From Deltaproteobacteria bacterium RIFOXYA12_FULL_61_11 (GTDB lineage: Bacteria > Bdellovibrionota_F > JAHFAK01 > YA12-FULL-61-11): 14,964 bases of DNA. A program made the translations under genes and the position numbers. Under the pieces are notes generated by a model. That model made no database searches and was not told the DNA's origin. It saw nothing but the letters and a program-made list of their open reading frames with translations. Within the stretch, counting starts at the first letter, position 1. Every line of letters starts with the position of its first letter. Where the stretch lies: contig MGSU01000069.1 in the NCBI GenBank assembly GCA_001799195.1, forward strand, positions 1 to 14,964. Direction: 5' to 3'. This document shows, one piece after another, positions 1 through 7,375 of this stretch.

Positions 1-616
1 CGATTTCCTCTATGGTTTGATGAGCTTGAGCGAGGAGGCGACCGGAGGGAACGATCCTGTCGACGAGTCCGAGACGGAGTGCTTCGGCTGCTGTGATGGT
101 ACGACCGCTCAGCAGGAGCTCCAGGGCCGCACCGAGTCCTATCAAGCGGGGGAGACGTTGAGTACCTCCCGCGCCGGGTAGCAGTCCCAGCATGACCTCG
201 GGGAGAGCCAACATGCTCGTTGGAGCATCGCTGATCAGCCTTGCTCTGCAACTCAACGCCAGTTCCAAACCACCCCCGAGACAGGCTCCATCGATGGCAC
301 AGACGGTCGGGAGTTCCAAACGTTCCAGCTCGGTCATCAATTCCTGGACCTGCCGGCTGGCGCTCTCAGCCGCCTCTTCGCTGCCGAAACGGCACACTTC
401 CTCGATATCGGCTCCGGCGATGAAGTTGCCGGGTTTGGCACTGCGGAAGATCAATCCATGTACATTCCGGTTGCGCACTTCCTCGAGGAGTTCTGTCAAA
501 GCTTGGTAGAGCTCTGCTCCGAGCGTGTTGATCGTGGAGTTCGGTGTGTCGAAAGTCGCGGTGAGGATGCCCGCGTTGTCGAGTTCGGTGATCAGGCTCG
601 GGCTGAGTGCTTGCAT
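1..616 (-). CDS. fadJ: Fatty-acid oxidation complex alpha subunit (FadJ/FadB-like), enoyl-CoA hydratase N-terminal part, runs off the left edge
   Basis: Reading from 616 towards 1 gives 205 residues with no stop, so only the N-terminal domain is present. It is a crotonase-fold enoyl-CoA hydratase domain. It has the FIAGADIEE oxyanion-hole segment (about 65-73), GGGLELALSC (about 114-123, Glu118) and PEVMLGLLPGAGGTQRLPRL (about 139-158, Glu140). Glu118 and Glu140 align with the two catalytic glutamates of FadB/FadJ hydratases. The full-length family has a second 3-hydroxyacyl-CoA dehydrogenase half, which would lie outside the window. The ATG at 616 has GGAG nine bases upstream and lies 37 bases after the thiolase stop, as expected for a fadIJ operon. 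A single-domain enoyl-CoA hydratase is the main alternative. The thiolase neighbour and the PGAGGTQRLPRL signature favour the multifunctional subunit. Hydration of trans-2-enoyl-CoA in the cytoplasm is the expected role. Confidence 0.85.
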   Translation of the reverse strand, partial: MQALSPSLITELDNAGILTATFDTPNSTINTLGAELYQALTELLEEVRNRNVHGLIFRSAKPGNFIAGADIEEVCRFGSEEAAESASRQVQELMTELERLELPTVCAIDGACLGGGLELALSCRARLISDAPTSMLALPEVMLGLLPGAGGTQRLPRLIGLGAALELLLSGRTITAAEALRLGLVDRIVPSGRLLAQAHQTIEEI

Positions 617-653
617 GACGCGATACTCCGTGTCCTTGAGGGCGGAGGAACGT

Positions 654-1937
654 TCAATCGGTCTCGACGACCAGGGAAGTTCCCATGGCACCGGCGGCGC
701 CGGAGGTGAGCAGGGCATAGTGCAGCGAGGTCCGGCGCAATTCTCGCAAACTGCGGAGGATCATCCTGCATCCCGTGGCGGCATAGGGGTGACCCAAGGC
801 GATGGAGCCTCCGTAGGTATTGAGTTTCTCGGGATCGATTTCGCCGATCGGTGTGCCTCCACCGAGGTGTTCATCGGAGAAGGTCTTCGAATCAAAACAG
901 TGTTGCACCGCGAGCACGGCTGCGGCTGATGCCTCGTGGAGGTCTATCAGATCCATGGAGGAGTATGGGACTGTACAGGTTTCGAAGAGTTTCCGGGTGG
1001 CAAAGACCGGCCCGAGCAGCGGTTGGACGTCGGGATCCGAGGCGATGGTGGCATGATCGACCAGGTAGCCAAGGGGCCGGTATCCGAGCGCCTTGGCGTG
1101 ATCCTCGCGCATCACCAGCACCGCCGAAGCGCCGTCGGTCAGGGGAGTGCTGTTGCCGGAGGTGACCGTCCCGAAGGTCGGATCGTGGAGGGGGGTGAGC
1201 CGGGCGAGCTGTTCGAGGTCGGTATCCAAGCGGATGCAACCGTCGACAGTGATCATGGTTTCGCCGTTGTAGACCGGGGCGAGCTCTTCCGCGAAGCGCC
1301 CTTCCCGTAGTGCAGCCCCTGCCAAACTGTGGCTGCGGAAGGCGAACTCGTCCTGGGCCTTCCGTGAAATGCTGTATTCTTTGGCCAGGTTCTCCGCATG
1401 CTCACCCAGGCTCAGGCCGGTGGAAGGCTCGAGGAATTGGAGGGGTTTGGGAAAGAAATCTCTGGGGTCGAGGTGCCTCAGGCTGTGGAACTTGCGCAAG
1501 CGAGTACCGCTTTTTGAAAGCTCGTGCAGAGCGGTGATGAGTTTACTCGGGAAGGGCACAGGCGCCATGGACAAGGCTTCCACTCCCCCACAGATGACCG
1601 CGCGGGCTTTCCCTGCGAGAATCTGCTGGGCCGCGTTGATCACGGTCTGGAAGGAGGAGATGCAGGCCTGGTTCAAGGTATAGCCCGGGATACTGGTCCC
1701 CAGACCGAGCCTGAGGACCACCTCACGGCCGATATTTGGCGCGATCACCGGAGGAGCGCCGCAGGAGAAGATGACCTCGTCGACCACCCCCGGGGGCAAA
1801 TCGGTGGCCTGGACCAATTTCGCGACCACCTGTTGGGCAAGGTCGATAGCGCTCAGTCCAGAGTACTCGTCGAAGGACTCGAGGAAGGGGGTACGGTACC
1901 CGTCCACGACGGCGATGCGTTGTTGCACGGTGCCCAT
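654..1937 (-). CDS. fadI: Acetyl-CoA C-acyltransferase (FadI / trifunctional-beta-like thiolase) with altered second active-site position
   Basis: The product is 427 aa, close to the roughly 436 aa of FadI. Thiolases cleave 3-ketoacyl-CoA with CoA in the last step of beta-oxidation. Visible landmarks are NQACISSFQT (about 89-98) with nucleophile Cys92, the GNSTPLTDGASA segment (about 261-272), LHEASAAA with His334, and GGSIALGHPYAATG (376-389) with His383. The region around Cys92 resembles the mitochondrial trifunctional-protein beta subunit, which separates FadI from FadA types. Near the C-terminus, where thiolases have CAAGG with the acid/base Cys, this protein reads SGAAGAMG, putting Gly413 in that place. 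The HEAF motif is also HEAS. Activity may therefore differ from canonical thiolases. The ATG at 1937 is preceded by GAGG at a six-base spacing. It is the first gene of a two-gene unit with the fadJ-like gene. Confidence 0.9.
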   Translation of the reverse strand: MGTVQQRIAVVDGYRTPFLESFDEYSGLSAIDLAQQVVAKLVQATDLPPGVVDEVIFSCGAPPVIAPNIGREVVLRLGLGTSIPGYTLNQACISSFQTVINAAQQILAGKARAVICGGVEALSMAPVPFPSKLITALHELSKSGTRLRKFHSLRHLDPRDFFPKPLQFLEPSTGLSLGEHAENLAKEYSISRKAQDEFAFRSHSLAGAALREGRFAEELAPVYNGETMITVDGCIRLDTDLEQLARLTPLHDPTFGTVTSGNSTPLTDGASAVLVMREDHAKALGYRPLGYLVDHATIASDPDVQPLLGPVFATRKLFETCTVPYSSMDLIDLHEASAAAVLAVQHCFDSKTFSDEHLGGGTPIGEIDPEKLNTYGGSIALGHPYAATGCRMILRSLRELRRTSLHYALLTSGAAGAMGTSLVVETD

Positions 1938-1988
1938 GGGTCCCTCAGTTTACCTATGAATTGAGCATGTTGCAAAAAAATTAGGGGC

Positions 1989-2017
1989 ATACTACGCAGC
2001 AAAACCAGGGGTTGCAA
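1989..2017 (-). promoter_or_regulatory. Candidate promoter for the beta-oxidation operon
   Basis: On the minus strand TTGCAA and TAGTAT are separated by 17 bases. Each matches four of six consensus bases. A transcript from here would have a leader of about 45 bases before the thiolase ATG at 1937. The boxes are weak, so this is only a candidate. Confidence 0.3.
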
Positions 2018-2065
2018 GGGAAAAATGGAAGAAGTCGGCACGCCCACCTCTGGGGCGAGTTCGGA

Positions 2066-2095
2066 TTGACCGGGGCGCTCACTCTCAGCTACCAT
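2066..2095 (+). promoter_or_regulatory. Candidate promoter for the 198-aa lipoprotein gene
   Basis: TTGACC (five of six bases) and TACCAT (four of six) are spaced 18 bases apart. The predicted start near 2102 gives a leader of about 30 bases before the ATG at 2132. The same CTACCATG string serves as the -10 region of the next gene's candidate promoter (2804-2809), which lends both some support. Confidence 0.4.
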
Positions 2096-2131
2096 GACGA
2101 CGCACGTTCGACCTGGAATCCGGAGGCTGTC

Positions 2132-2728
2132 ATGAGAGGCTCATCATCGATCATCGCATTGTCCTGGGGGCTGGTCTTGATCGGTTGCCCCTTCGCCGAT
2201 CGCCTCTCTTGCGGGGGAGTCCCGCTCGAAGAAGCCAGCGTCAAGGGTACCTCGCTCCCCATGGTCCCTCGCCTGGAGAATCAAGTCCTCGCGTATTACG
2301 GCTTGCCCTGTCCGATCGAGAGCTGCCAGCTCGGAACCACCGTCGCCGAACTCCAGGCACTCGCCAAGGCCCAGATGTTGCCGGCCGGTGAGATCGTCGT
2401 CGTCGAGAAGGTCTCGCTCTCGGGAGAGATCCCTCCCCCTGTACTCGAACGAGAGGTCGGGACGCGGCTCAATTTCGAGGTCAAGGTACTCTCTCCTCTG
2501 GTGTTCCGATTTTCCCGGGAACGGCGGATGGCGATTATTATTCTGAATGCAGGCGATAAAGAAGCCGCTGCCAAAGCGGTGCTCTTCGAGTATTTGAAGA
2601 ACCAGGGGCTCCGTATCGATGGCCCGATCATGACCCGTTACCTGCAACCGCCTCTCGGTCCCGACCCCAATGCCTACGATCGCAAGATCATGGTGCCCGT
2701 CGTCGCTATCGCGACCGTGAAACCCTAA
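2132..2728 (+). CDS. Putative lipoprotein, possible GyrI/SOUL-like ligand-binding fold
   Basis: The product is 198 aa. The reading frame is open further upstream, but the ATG at 2132 has GGAGG five bases before it and begins a signal sequence, MRGSSSIIALSWGLVLIGC. LIGC fits a lipobox, so Cys19 would be lipidated and the protein anchored in a membrane facing the periplasm. After an N-terminal part of about 80 residues, the remainder (about 88-192) ends in a helix KAVLFEYLKNQGLRIDGPIM, then RYLQPPLGPDPNAYDRKIMVPV. A helix, the phrase 'GP...RY..P', then an acidic turn and 'xxVPV' resembles the end of GyrI-like effector-binding or SOUL haem-binding domains. I do not recognise a specific family, so the fold assignment is tentative. 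A hairpin follows the gene. Confidence 0.75.
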   Translation: MRGSSSIIALSWGLVLIGCPFADRLSCGGVPLEEASVKGTSLPMVPRLENQVLAYYGLPCPIESCQLGTTVAELQALAKAQMLPAGEIVVVEKVSLSGEIPPPVLEREVGTRLNFEVKVLSPLVFRFSRERRMAIIILNAGDKEAAAKAVLFEYLKNQGLRIDGPIMTRYLQPPLGPDPNAYDRKIMVPVVAIATVKP

Positions 2729-2742
2729 GGGAGGCCTTTCCT

Positions 2743-2774
2743 CTCCGGATCGGGGGACTCGCGCCCGACCGGAG
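2743..2774 (+). terminator. Strong stem-loop after the lipoprotein gene
   Basis: CTCCGG-A-TCGGG pairs with CCCGA-CCGGAG around a nine-base loop, giving 11 base pairs with one bulged A. It lies 15 bases after the stop at 2728. No T-run follows on the plus strand, so it may protect RNA ends or help factor-dependent termination rather than act as a classic intrinsic terminator. Confidence 0.4.
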
Positions 2775-2780
2775 TGGGTG

Positions 2781-2809
2781 TTGCATCGGGTCGACCGGTC
2801 GACTACCAT
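2781..2809 (+). promoter_or_regulatory. Candidate promoter of the propeller lipoprotein gene, with a perfect palindrome in its spacer
   Basis: TTGCAT and TACCAT (each four of six) are spaced by exactly 17 bases. The 14 bases next to the -10 box (2790-2803) form the perfect palindrome GTCGACCGGTCGAC. A repressor or MerR-type activator bound there would control this promoter. The predicted start near 2816 leaves a leader of about 42 bases before the GTG at 2858. Confidence 0.4.
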
Positions 2810-2857
2810 GGGGAGGAGCATCCTTGCTCGGTGGCTGGGTTCCATGAGGGTTGTAGT

Positions 2858-4669
2858 GTGGTCCGTTTCTTCCTCTTGTTGAGCGTTCTCAACCTCCTCG
2901 GTTGTGGCACTCCCTCGCAGAACGTCGCGGGTGGAGGGCTCGACGAGGACGATAGTCTTCTCCCCGGCGGGAGGGACAACGAGGTCAAGGTCGGGGGCTT
3001 CGATGACGAACTCGATCTCAGCCTGGACCAACTCCCGGGAAAGGATCCGGAACAGCCTACCTTGCAACCCGTGAGCCCCGATCCGACCAAACCTCCCGTG
3101 CTCGACCCTCCTCCTCTCGATCCGAGCAGCGACCCGGGCGATCCCCCGGATCCCAGCACGGACGGGTCAGACCCGGACGATCCGAGCAGCGACCCGGGCG
3201 ATCCCCCGGATCCCAGCACTGATGGGCCGGACCCGGGCGATCCGAGCAGTGATCCCGGAGACGTCAGCGACGATGTCCCGCCCCCGACCCATGACCGAGC
3301 CTTCTCGGCACTATGGCATCGCACCATCGACCAGGGGAAACCACTCGGCACGCTCGAGGTCCTGGTCGGGACGATCCTCCACACGTACGACTATGCCACA
3401 GCAAGTTGGCTCGCGCCGGTCGATCTCCTGGCTCCGGGACAGTGGGCCCAACTCAACGGCCCATTCGAGAACGAGGCCCTCCCCATCGATGCGGCCTATC
3501 TCCTGAACACGCGGCAACCACCCGTGCTCGAAGTGATCTCCTGGCACACCAGGTTCCGTTTCTTCCTCCTCGCAACACCGCGTCAGTGGAGAGAACCTTA
3601 CGACCTCACCTCCGAGGATTCCCTCTGGACAAAACCGCGCGGCCCCTTCGCCGAAGGTGCGTGTCCCCGCGTCGATGCGTCTTGGAACCGTGCTGACGGT
3701 ACAATCAACCACCAGCTCGTCCTGTGCGATACGGTGCTCTACCGCTACGACTACACCGCCTCGACCTGGTTGACCCCGATCGATTGGTCCATCTGGGCGG
3801 CCGGTGAGTACGCACCATCCAGTTCTGGGACAGCACCTCTCGAGTATGCCTGGCATCACCATACGACTGCCGAGGATCTTACCTATGTCCTGGCCGGGAA
3901 TCGCCTGTATCGCCTACACCATCCCACCTCGACCTGGCTTCCCCCACTTTCCACCGATACCGGGAGCTGGGCCGATACGGGTGCTCCTTATGAAACCGCC
4001 GCTACACCTCTCGATGCGGTTTGGGCTGAGGCGACCGGAACGGTGAGGGCCTTGCGCGGCTCCGTGTTGCACGTCCTTAATACCGATGGGACGTGGGAGG
4101 CGAGCGAAGACCTGTCCGCCGGAGCGTGGCACGATCCTCGGGCCCCCTTCGAGAGCACTCTCGAGCCGGTTGATGCCGCCGCCCGCTGCGCAGGAGACAG
4201 CGGGGACCAGCTCTGGGTCCTGAGAGGGACGACGTTGTACCGCAGAGAACTCCCGACCGGAACCTGGGCTACTGTTGAGAATCTGAGCACAGGTTCCTGG
4301 GCCGAGACCAATGCCCCCTTTGCCGGTACTGCCGACCCGATCGACGCCCTGTGGTGCGATGCCGGAGGTCAGTCAGGAGCTATCGGCGTGCTTCGCGGTA
4401 CGGTCTTTTTCTCCAAACCCTCGGTCGCAGTCGCCTGGACACCGCCCGTTCAGGTGACAAGTACCTGGTTCGCCGAACAGGGTGGGCCTTTCGATCTCGT
4501 CCTGACCGCGGTAGAGGCAGGGTGGAGACAAGAAGGACCGGGAGGACCAGTCCTGACCTTCTTGCGTTCGGGTATGCTCTATACCTTCGATGAAACGACC
4601 GCCGCCTGGATGGCCCCCCAGAACGTCGAAGTGCCGTTCTTTGCCTCTCCTTCTGCCCCGCTGCGTTGA
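2858..4669 (+). CDS. Large lipoprotein: acidic Asp/Pro repeat linker plus about eight propeller-like repeats
   Basis: The product is 603 aa if translation starts at the GTG at 2858. That start has GAGGG seven bases upstream and puts a lipoprotein signal directly at the N-terminus (hydrophobic FFLLLSVLNLLGC, lipobox LLGC, Cys16). The open frame reaches back to 2774, but the extra residues are not signal-like. Residues about 20-145 are low-complexity and rich in Asp, Pro, Ser and Gly, including a 20-residue tandem unit starting DPSSDPGDPPDPSTDG. Residues about 146-603 hold some eight units of 55-60 residues. Each has a 'PIDAxW' strand, a 'VLRGxxLYRYD' strand, a 'TW' and an 'LSxGxWxxxxAPFE' turn. 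This periodicity suggests a beta-propeller, with hemopexin-like repeats the nearest pattern I recognise. It is probably an outer-surface protein on an extended acidic stalk; partner or ligand is unknown. Confidence 0.85.
   Translation: MVRFFLLLSVLNLLGCGTPSQNVAGGGLDEDDSLLPGGRDNEVKVGGFDDELDLSLDQLPGKDPEQPTLQPVSPDPTKPPVLDPPPLDPSSDPGDPPDPSTDGSDPDDPSSDPGDPPDPSTDGPDPGDPSSDPGDVSDDVPPPTHDRAFSALWHRTIDQGKPLGTLEVLVGTILHTYDYATASWLAPVDLLAPGQWAQLNGPFENEALPIDAAYLLNTRQPPVLEVISWHTRFRFFLLATPRQWREPYDLTSEDSLWTKPRGPFAEGACPRVDASWNRADGTINHQLVLCDTVLYRYDYTASTWLTPIDWSIWAAGEYAPSSSGTAPLEYAWHHHTTAEDLTYVLAGNRLYRLHHPTSTWLPPLSTDTGSWADTGAPYETAATPLDAVWAEATGTVRALRGSVLHVLNTDGTWEASEDLSAGAWHDPRAPFESTLEPVDAAARCAGDSGDQLWVLRGTTLYRRELPTGTWATVENLSTGSWAETNAPFAGTADPIDALWCDAGGQSGAIGVLRGTVFFSKPSVAVAWTPPVQVTSTWFAEQGGPFDLVLTAVEAGWRQEGPGGPVLTFLRSGMLYTFDETTAAWMAPQNVEVPFFASPSAPLR
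3121..3260 (+). repeat. 60-bp in-frame tandem repeat (two full copies plus a partial third)
   Basis: Positions 3121-3180 and 3181-3240 differ at only five of 60 bases. A third copy begins at 3241 and decays after about 20 bases. The unit encodes 20 residues, so copy-number changes keep the reading frame and would lengthen or shorten the lipoprotein stalk. Confidence 0.95.
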
Positions 4670-4681
4670 CCGGCGCTCTGC

Positions 4682-4701
4682 CCCCCGCATTGCCGTGGGG
4701 G
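4682..4701 (+). terminator. GC hairpin after the propeller lipoprotein gene
   Basis: CCCCC and GGGGG flank a ten-base loop that may add one or two inner pairs. It lies 12 bases after the stop at 4669. No T-run follows, so intrinsic termination is uncertain. Confidence 0.3.
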
Positions 4702-4750
4702 ATCGCCAAGGACCTGACCAGTCGTTTCTTGCCTCGGAGTTATCGGCACT

Positions 4751-4764
4751 TCTTTTGCAAAAGA
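4751..4764. promoter_or_regulatory. Perfect 14-bp palindrome, possible operator
   Basis: TCTTTTGCAAAAGA is a perfect palindrome. It sits 80 bases upstream of the secreted-protein ATG at 4845, in a gene-free stretch. This size and place would suit a dimeric regulator, but no partner is known. Confidence 0.35.
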
Positions 4765-4844
4765 CCACGTAAGACCGCGTTGTTCCGGTCCAGGTGTACC
4801 TCCGGAGTCGCGGTCCAAGCTCTCGGTTGTTGGTGGAGACGACG

Positions 4845-5255
4845 ATGCGGCAACAACTCCTTCTCCTGTTCACGGGCTTCGTCCTGACGCTGACGGTTGT
4901 TCAAGCCGATCAAGGTGCGCTCGAGAGGCTCGCGGATCGCGGTTTGGACGTGCATCTCCTCGGCACGTCAGATCGCACCAAGGTCGCGTTGGAGGTGTTT
5001 ACCCGCATGGCAGATATCCTCGAGGCGGACGATCGCACCTTCTGCCCCCATATCATTATGACAGCCATCGAGGTCCAACCCGAGAAGAGCTTCGGCAGTC
5101 TTTTACTGCCGGTGAAAGACATCCTGAATGCGGTGACCTATCGCTACTATTACAACATTACCGACACCACCACGATAGACCTCGATGCCGCGGTGTGGGA
5201 CGAAGAGGCGGACTACGTTCTCTTCATGATCGCGAGGGTCTTAAACCTCGACTAG
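4845..5255 (+). CDS. Small secreted protein of unknown function
   Basis: The product is 136 aa. The ATG at 4845 has GGAG eight bases upstream and starts a clear Sec signal peptide, MRQQLLLLFTGFVLTLTVVQA, with likely cleavage before Asp-Gln. The in-frame ATG at 4794 would bury this signal and is rejected. The mature part of about 115 residues is mixed alpha/beta and acidic. It has a single Cys in RTFCPHIIM and an aromatic stretch TYRYYYNITDTTTIDLD. I recognise no family. It follows two other exported proteins on the same strand, but gaps of more than 100 bases and a palindrome upstream suggest its own regulation. Confidence 0.7.
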   Translation: MRQQLLLLFTGFVLTLTVVQADQGALERLADRGLDVHLLGTSDRTKVALEVFTRMADILEADDRTFCPHIIMTAIEVQPEKSFGSLLLPVKDILNAVTYRYYYNITDTTTIDLDAAVWDEEADYVLFMIARVLNLD

Positions 5256-5297
5256 GTCAAGGACTTCCTTACTTCCTGATTGTCACTCACGTCCTGG

Positions 5298-5326
5298 TTG
5301 TCATCTCCCCATCTGGTGGCTATGAT
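5298..5326 (+). promoter_or_regulatory. Sigma70-type promoter of the ABC-F gene
   Basis: TTGTCA and TATGAT each match five of six consensus bases and are spaced exactly 17 bases apart. The predicted start near 5333 gives a leader of about 26 bases before the ATG at 5359. The leader is too short for the attenuator seen before some antibiotic-resistance ABC-F genes. Confidence 0.75.
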
Positions 5327-5358
5327 GCCGCCCTGTACGATGTGCTCTGGGGAGCGGT

Positions 5359-7290
5359 ATGCCCCTGCTCCAGCTCAGCGGCGTCTCGAAGCGCTATCCA
5401 GGCCGGGAACTGTTCGCGGGAGTCAATCTCACCCTGTTGCCGGCGGACCGGATCGGCCTCGTCGGCGACAACGGTTCGGGTAAGACCACGATCTTGCGTA
5501 TGATCGCCGGTCATGGGGAACCCGATGAGGGCGAGATACACCGCGACCGCCGCAGTTCGATCGGGTACCTTCCTCAGGAGCTGACCCTTGACAGTCGCCG
5601 AACCGTGCTCGAGGAAACCTTGAGCGGGGCCGCGGAAATTCAGGATGCCGAGAAGCATTTGCATACCCTGTACGAGCGGGTAGGCACCACCGAGGAGGAT
5701 CTGTCCCTTCTCGCCGAAGTACAAACCTCCTATGAACAGGCCGATGGCTATCGCCTGGAAACCAGGGCTAAGCGTATACTTGCGGGACTCGGTTTTCCCT
5801 CCGAAGGTTGCGGCCGACCATGCTCGGAACTCAGCGGCGGTTGGCGCATGCGCGTCGAACTCGCCAAGCTCTTGCTCCGTAGCCCCGCGGTATTATTGCT
5901 CGACGAGCCGACCAATCACCTGGACATCGAAGCCCTGCGCTGGTTGGAGGAGGAACTCGGTCGCTATCCCGGAGCCTTGGTCTTGGTCTCGCACGATCGC
6001 TATTTCCTCAACAGTCTGGCAACCACGGTGGCTCACCTGCACGCACACAAACTGCGACTCTATCCGGGCAATTACGAGGTCTTCACCAGGAGACGGGCCG
6101 AGGAAGAGCTCCAACTTGAGCACAAGGCCTCCCAAGAACAGCGTCGTCGCCAGGAAATTGAACGTTTCGTCGAACGTTTCCGCGCCAAGGCGACCAAGGC
6201 CAGTCAGGTCCAGTCCCGGATCAAGCAGCTCGAGAAGATGGAACAGACCCAACTCCTCGAACGAGACGACCGGGTCCAGCGCTTCCGGTTCCCGCAACCC
6301 AAACCCAGTGGACGTAGTGTCGCCAGATTCGAGCGGGTCGCGCTGGCGTATGGAACCCATCAAGTCTACCAGGACATCGACCTGATCCTCGAGCGCGGAA
6401 CCCGCCTCGCACTCGTCGGTCCGAACGGGGCGGGCAAATCGACCACGATCAAGCTCCTGGCCGGCCGGCTCAGTCCCACCGCGGGGAAGGTCGAACTCGG
6501 TCACAATGTGTCCCGTTATTACTATGCTCAACATCTCATCGAGGAACTCGACCCCGGTGCCACCCCCTACCAGGAGTTGGTCCGGCTCATCCCTGATCGC
6601 AGCCAGACCGAGGTCCGTTCCATGCTCGGGGTCTTCGGCTTCCACGGGGAGCATGTGTTCGTACCCGTGTCGGAGCTCAGCGGAGGGGAAAAGGCCCGGC
6701 TCGCTCTCGCGAAAATCTTGGCACAGCCCCCGAACTTCCTGATCCTCGACGAGCCGACCAACCATCTGGACATGAAGGGCAAAGAAGCCCTGGAGCGGGC
6801 TCTCCAGGAGTATTCCGGAACCATCTGTTTCGTCTCGCACGACCGTTATTTCATCGACCGGCTGGCAACCTCGGTCCTCGAGATACGCGACGGCCGCTTC
6901 ACCTCCTATCCCGGCAACTATTCCGACTATCTCGCCAGCCTCGCCGCGGCGCAGTTGCAGGCTGGGCCAGTGCAAGGCCTAGACTCCGAAGTACCTGTCG
7001 TAGCCCCCGAACGCAAAGAGCGGAAACGAGCCGAAGCTGAGGTGCGTCATCGACGCTTCGCGGTACGGCGCGGAGTGGAAGCACGCCTGACAGGAGTCGA
7101 AGAAGCTTTGATGGCACTGGAGGCGAGGATCGCCGAGATCGACACCCTGCTTGCAGCTTCCACGACATATCGGGATACCGAGAAGGTCCGGGAGTTGGCC
7201 GAAGAGAAACGCCTCGGTCGGGAGCATTTGGCCCGACTCAACGCCGACTGGGAAGCTCTGGGCGAGGAACTGGCAGGACTGCAGGAATAG
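5359..7290 (+). CDS. ABC-F family ATPase (ribosome-associated, YheS/Uup-like)
   Basis: The product is 643 aa and contains two ATPase cassettes on one chain with no membrane segments, the mark of ABC-F translation factors. Cassette 1 has Walker A GDNGSGKT (36-43), signature LSGGWR (158-163) and Walker B VLLLDEPTNHLD (178-189). Cassette 2 has GPNGAGKS (354-361), LSGGEKARLALAK (440-452) and LILDEPTNHLD (461-471). Both catalytic glutamates (183 and 465) and both switch histidines (SHDRYF) are intact. The charged linker (about 245-300, ERFVERFRAKATKASQVQSR) is the helical hairpin that contacts tRNA in the ribosomal E site. Residues about 540-643 form a basic/acidic coiled-coil tail as in Uup and YheS. 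A housekeeping translation factor is likelier than a resistance protein, since the linker resembles that of YheS/ABCF3. GGGGAG precedes the ATG by four bases. Confidence 0.93.
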   Translation: MPLLQLSGVSKRYPGRELFAGVNLTLLPADRIGLVGDNGSGKTTILRMIAGHGEPDEGEIHRDRRSSIGYLPQELTLDSRRTVLEETLSGAAEIQDAEKHLHTLYERVGTTEEDLSLLAEVQTSYEQADGYRLETRAKRILAGLGFPSEGCGRPCSELSGGWRMRVELAKLLLRSPAVLLLDEPTNHLDIEALRWLEEELGRYPGALVLVSHDRYFLNSLATTVAHLHAHKLRLYPGNYEVFTRRRAEEELQLEHKASQEQRRRQEIERFVERFRAKATKASQVQSRIKQLEKMEQTQLLERDDRVQRFRFPQPKPSGRSVARFERVALAYGTHQVYQDIDLILERGTRLALVGPNGAGKSTTIKLLAGRLSPTAGKVELGHNVSRYYYAQHLIEELDPGATPYQELVRLIPDRSQTEVRSMLGVFGFHGEHVFVPVSELSGGEKARLALAKILAQPPNFLILDEPTNHLDMKGKEALERALQEYSGTICFVSHDRYFIDRLATSVLEIRDGRFTSYPGNYSDYLASLAAAQLQAGPVQGLDSEVPVVAPERKERKRAEAEVRHRRFAVRRGVEARLTGVEEALMALEARIAEIDTLLAASTTYRDTEKVRELAEEKRLGREHLARLNADWEALGEELAGLQE

Positions 7291-7375
7291 GGGTTGCCCG
7301 AGCAGGGGGTAACACTGCGGTTGCATTGTCGGAGAGATGGACCTACAACAGGATCACGGTGTGGGTCGAGGACCT

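Noticed and set aside
1960-1995. Promoter TTGCAA-17-TAAACT immediately before the thiolase gene
   Set aside because: The spacing is right, but transcription would start within the ribosome-binding site, so the upstream candidate at 1989-2017 is preferred.
2144-3067. 307-codon minus-strand frame over the lipoprotein genes
   Set aside because: It crosses the gap between two signal-peptide genes and is charged low-complexity sequence typical of antisense in GC-rich DNA.
3121-3260. CRISPR-like periodicity
   Set aside because: The units are contiguous, have no unique spacers and are translated in frame as part of the lipoprotein stalk.
5893-6975. 360-codon minus-strand frame opposite the ABC-F gene
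   Set aside because: Its sequence is the antisense of the conserved ATPase cassettes and has no motif of its own.
7293-7313. Seven-pair hairpin after the ABC-F gene
   Set aside because: It includes a wobble pair and lacks a T-run, so it is too weak to call a terminator.
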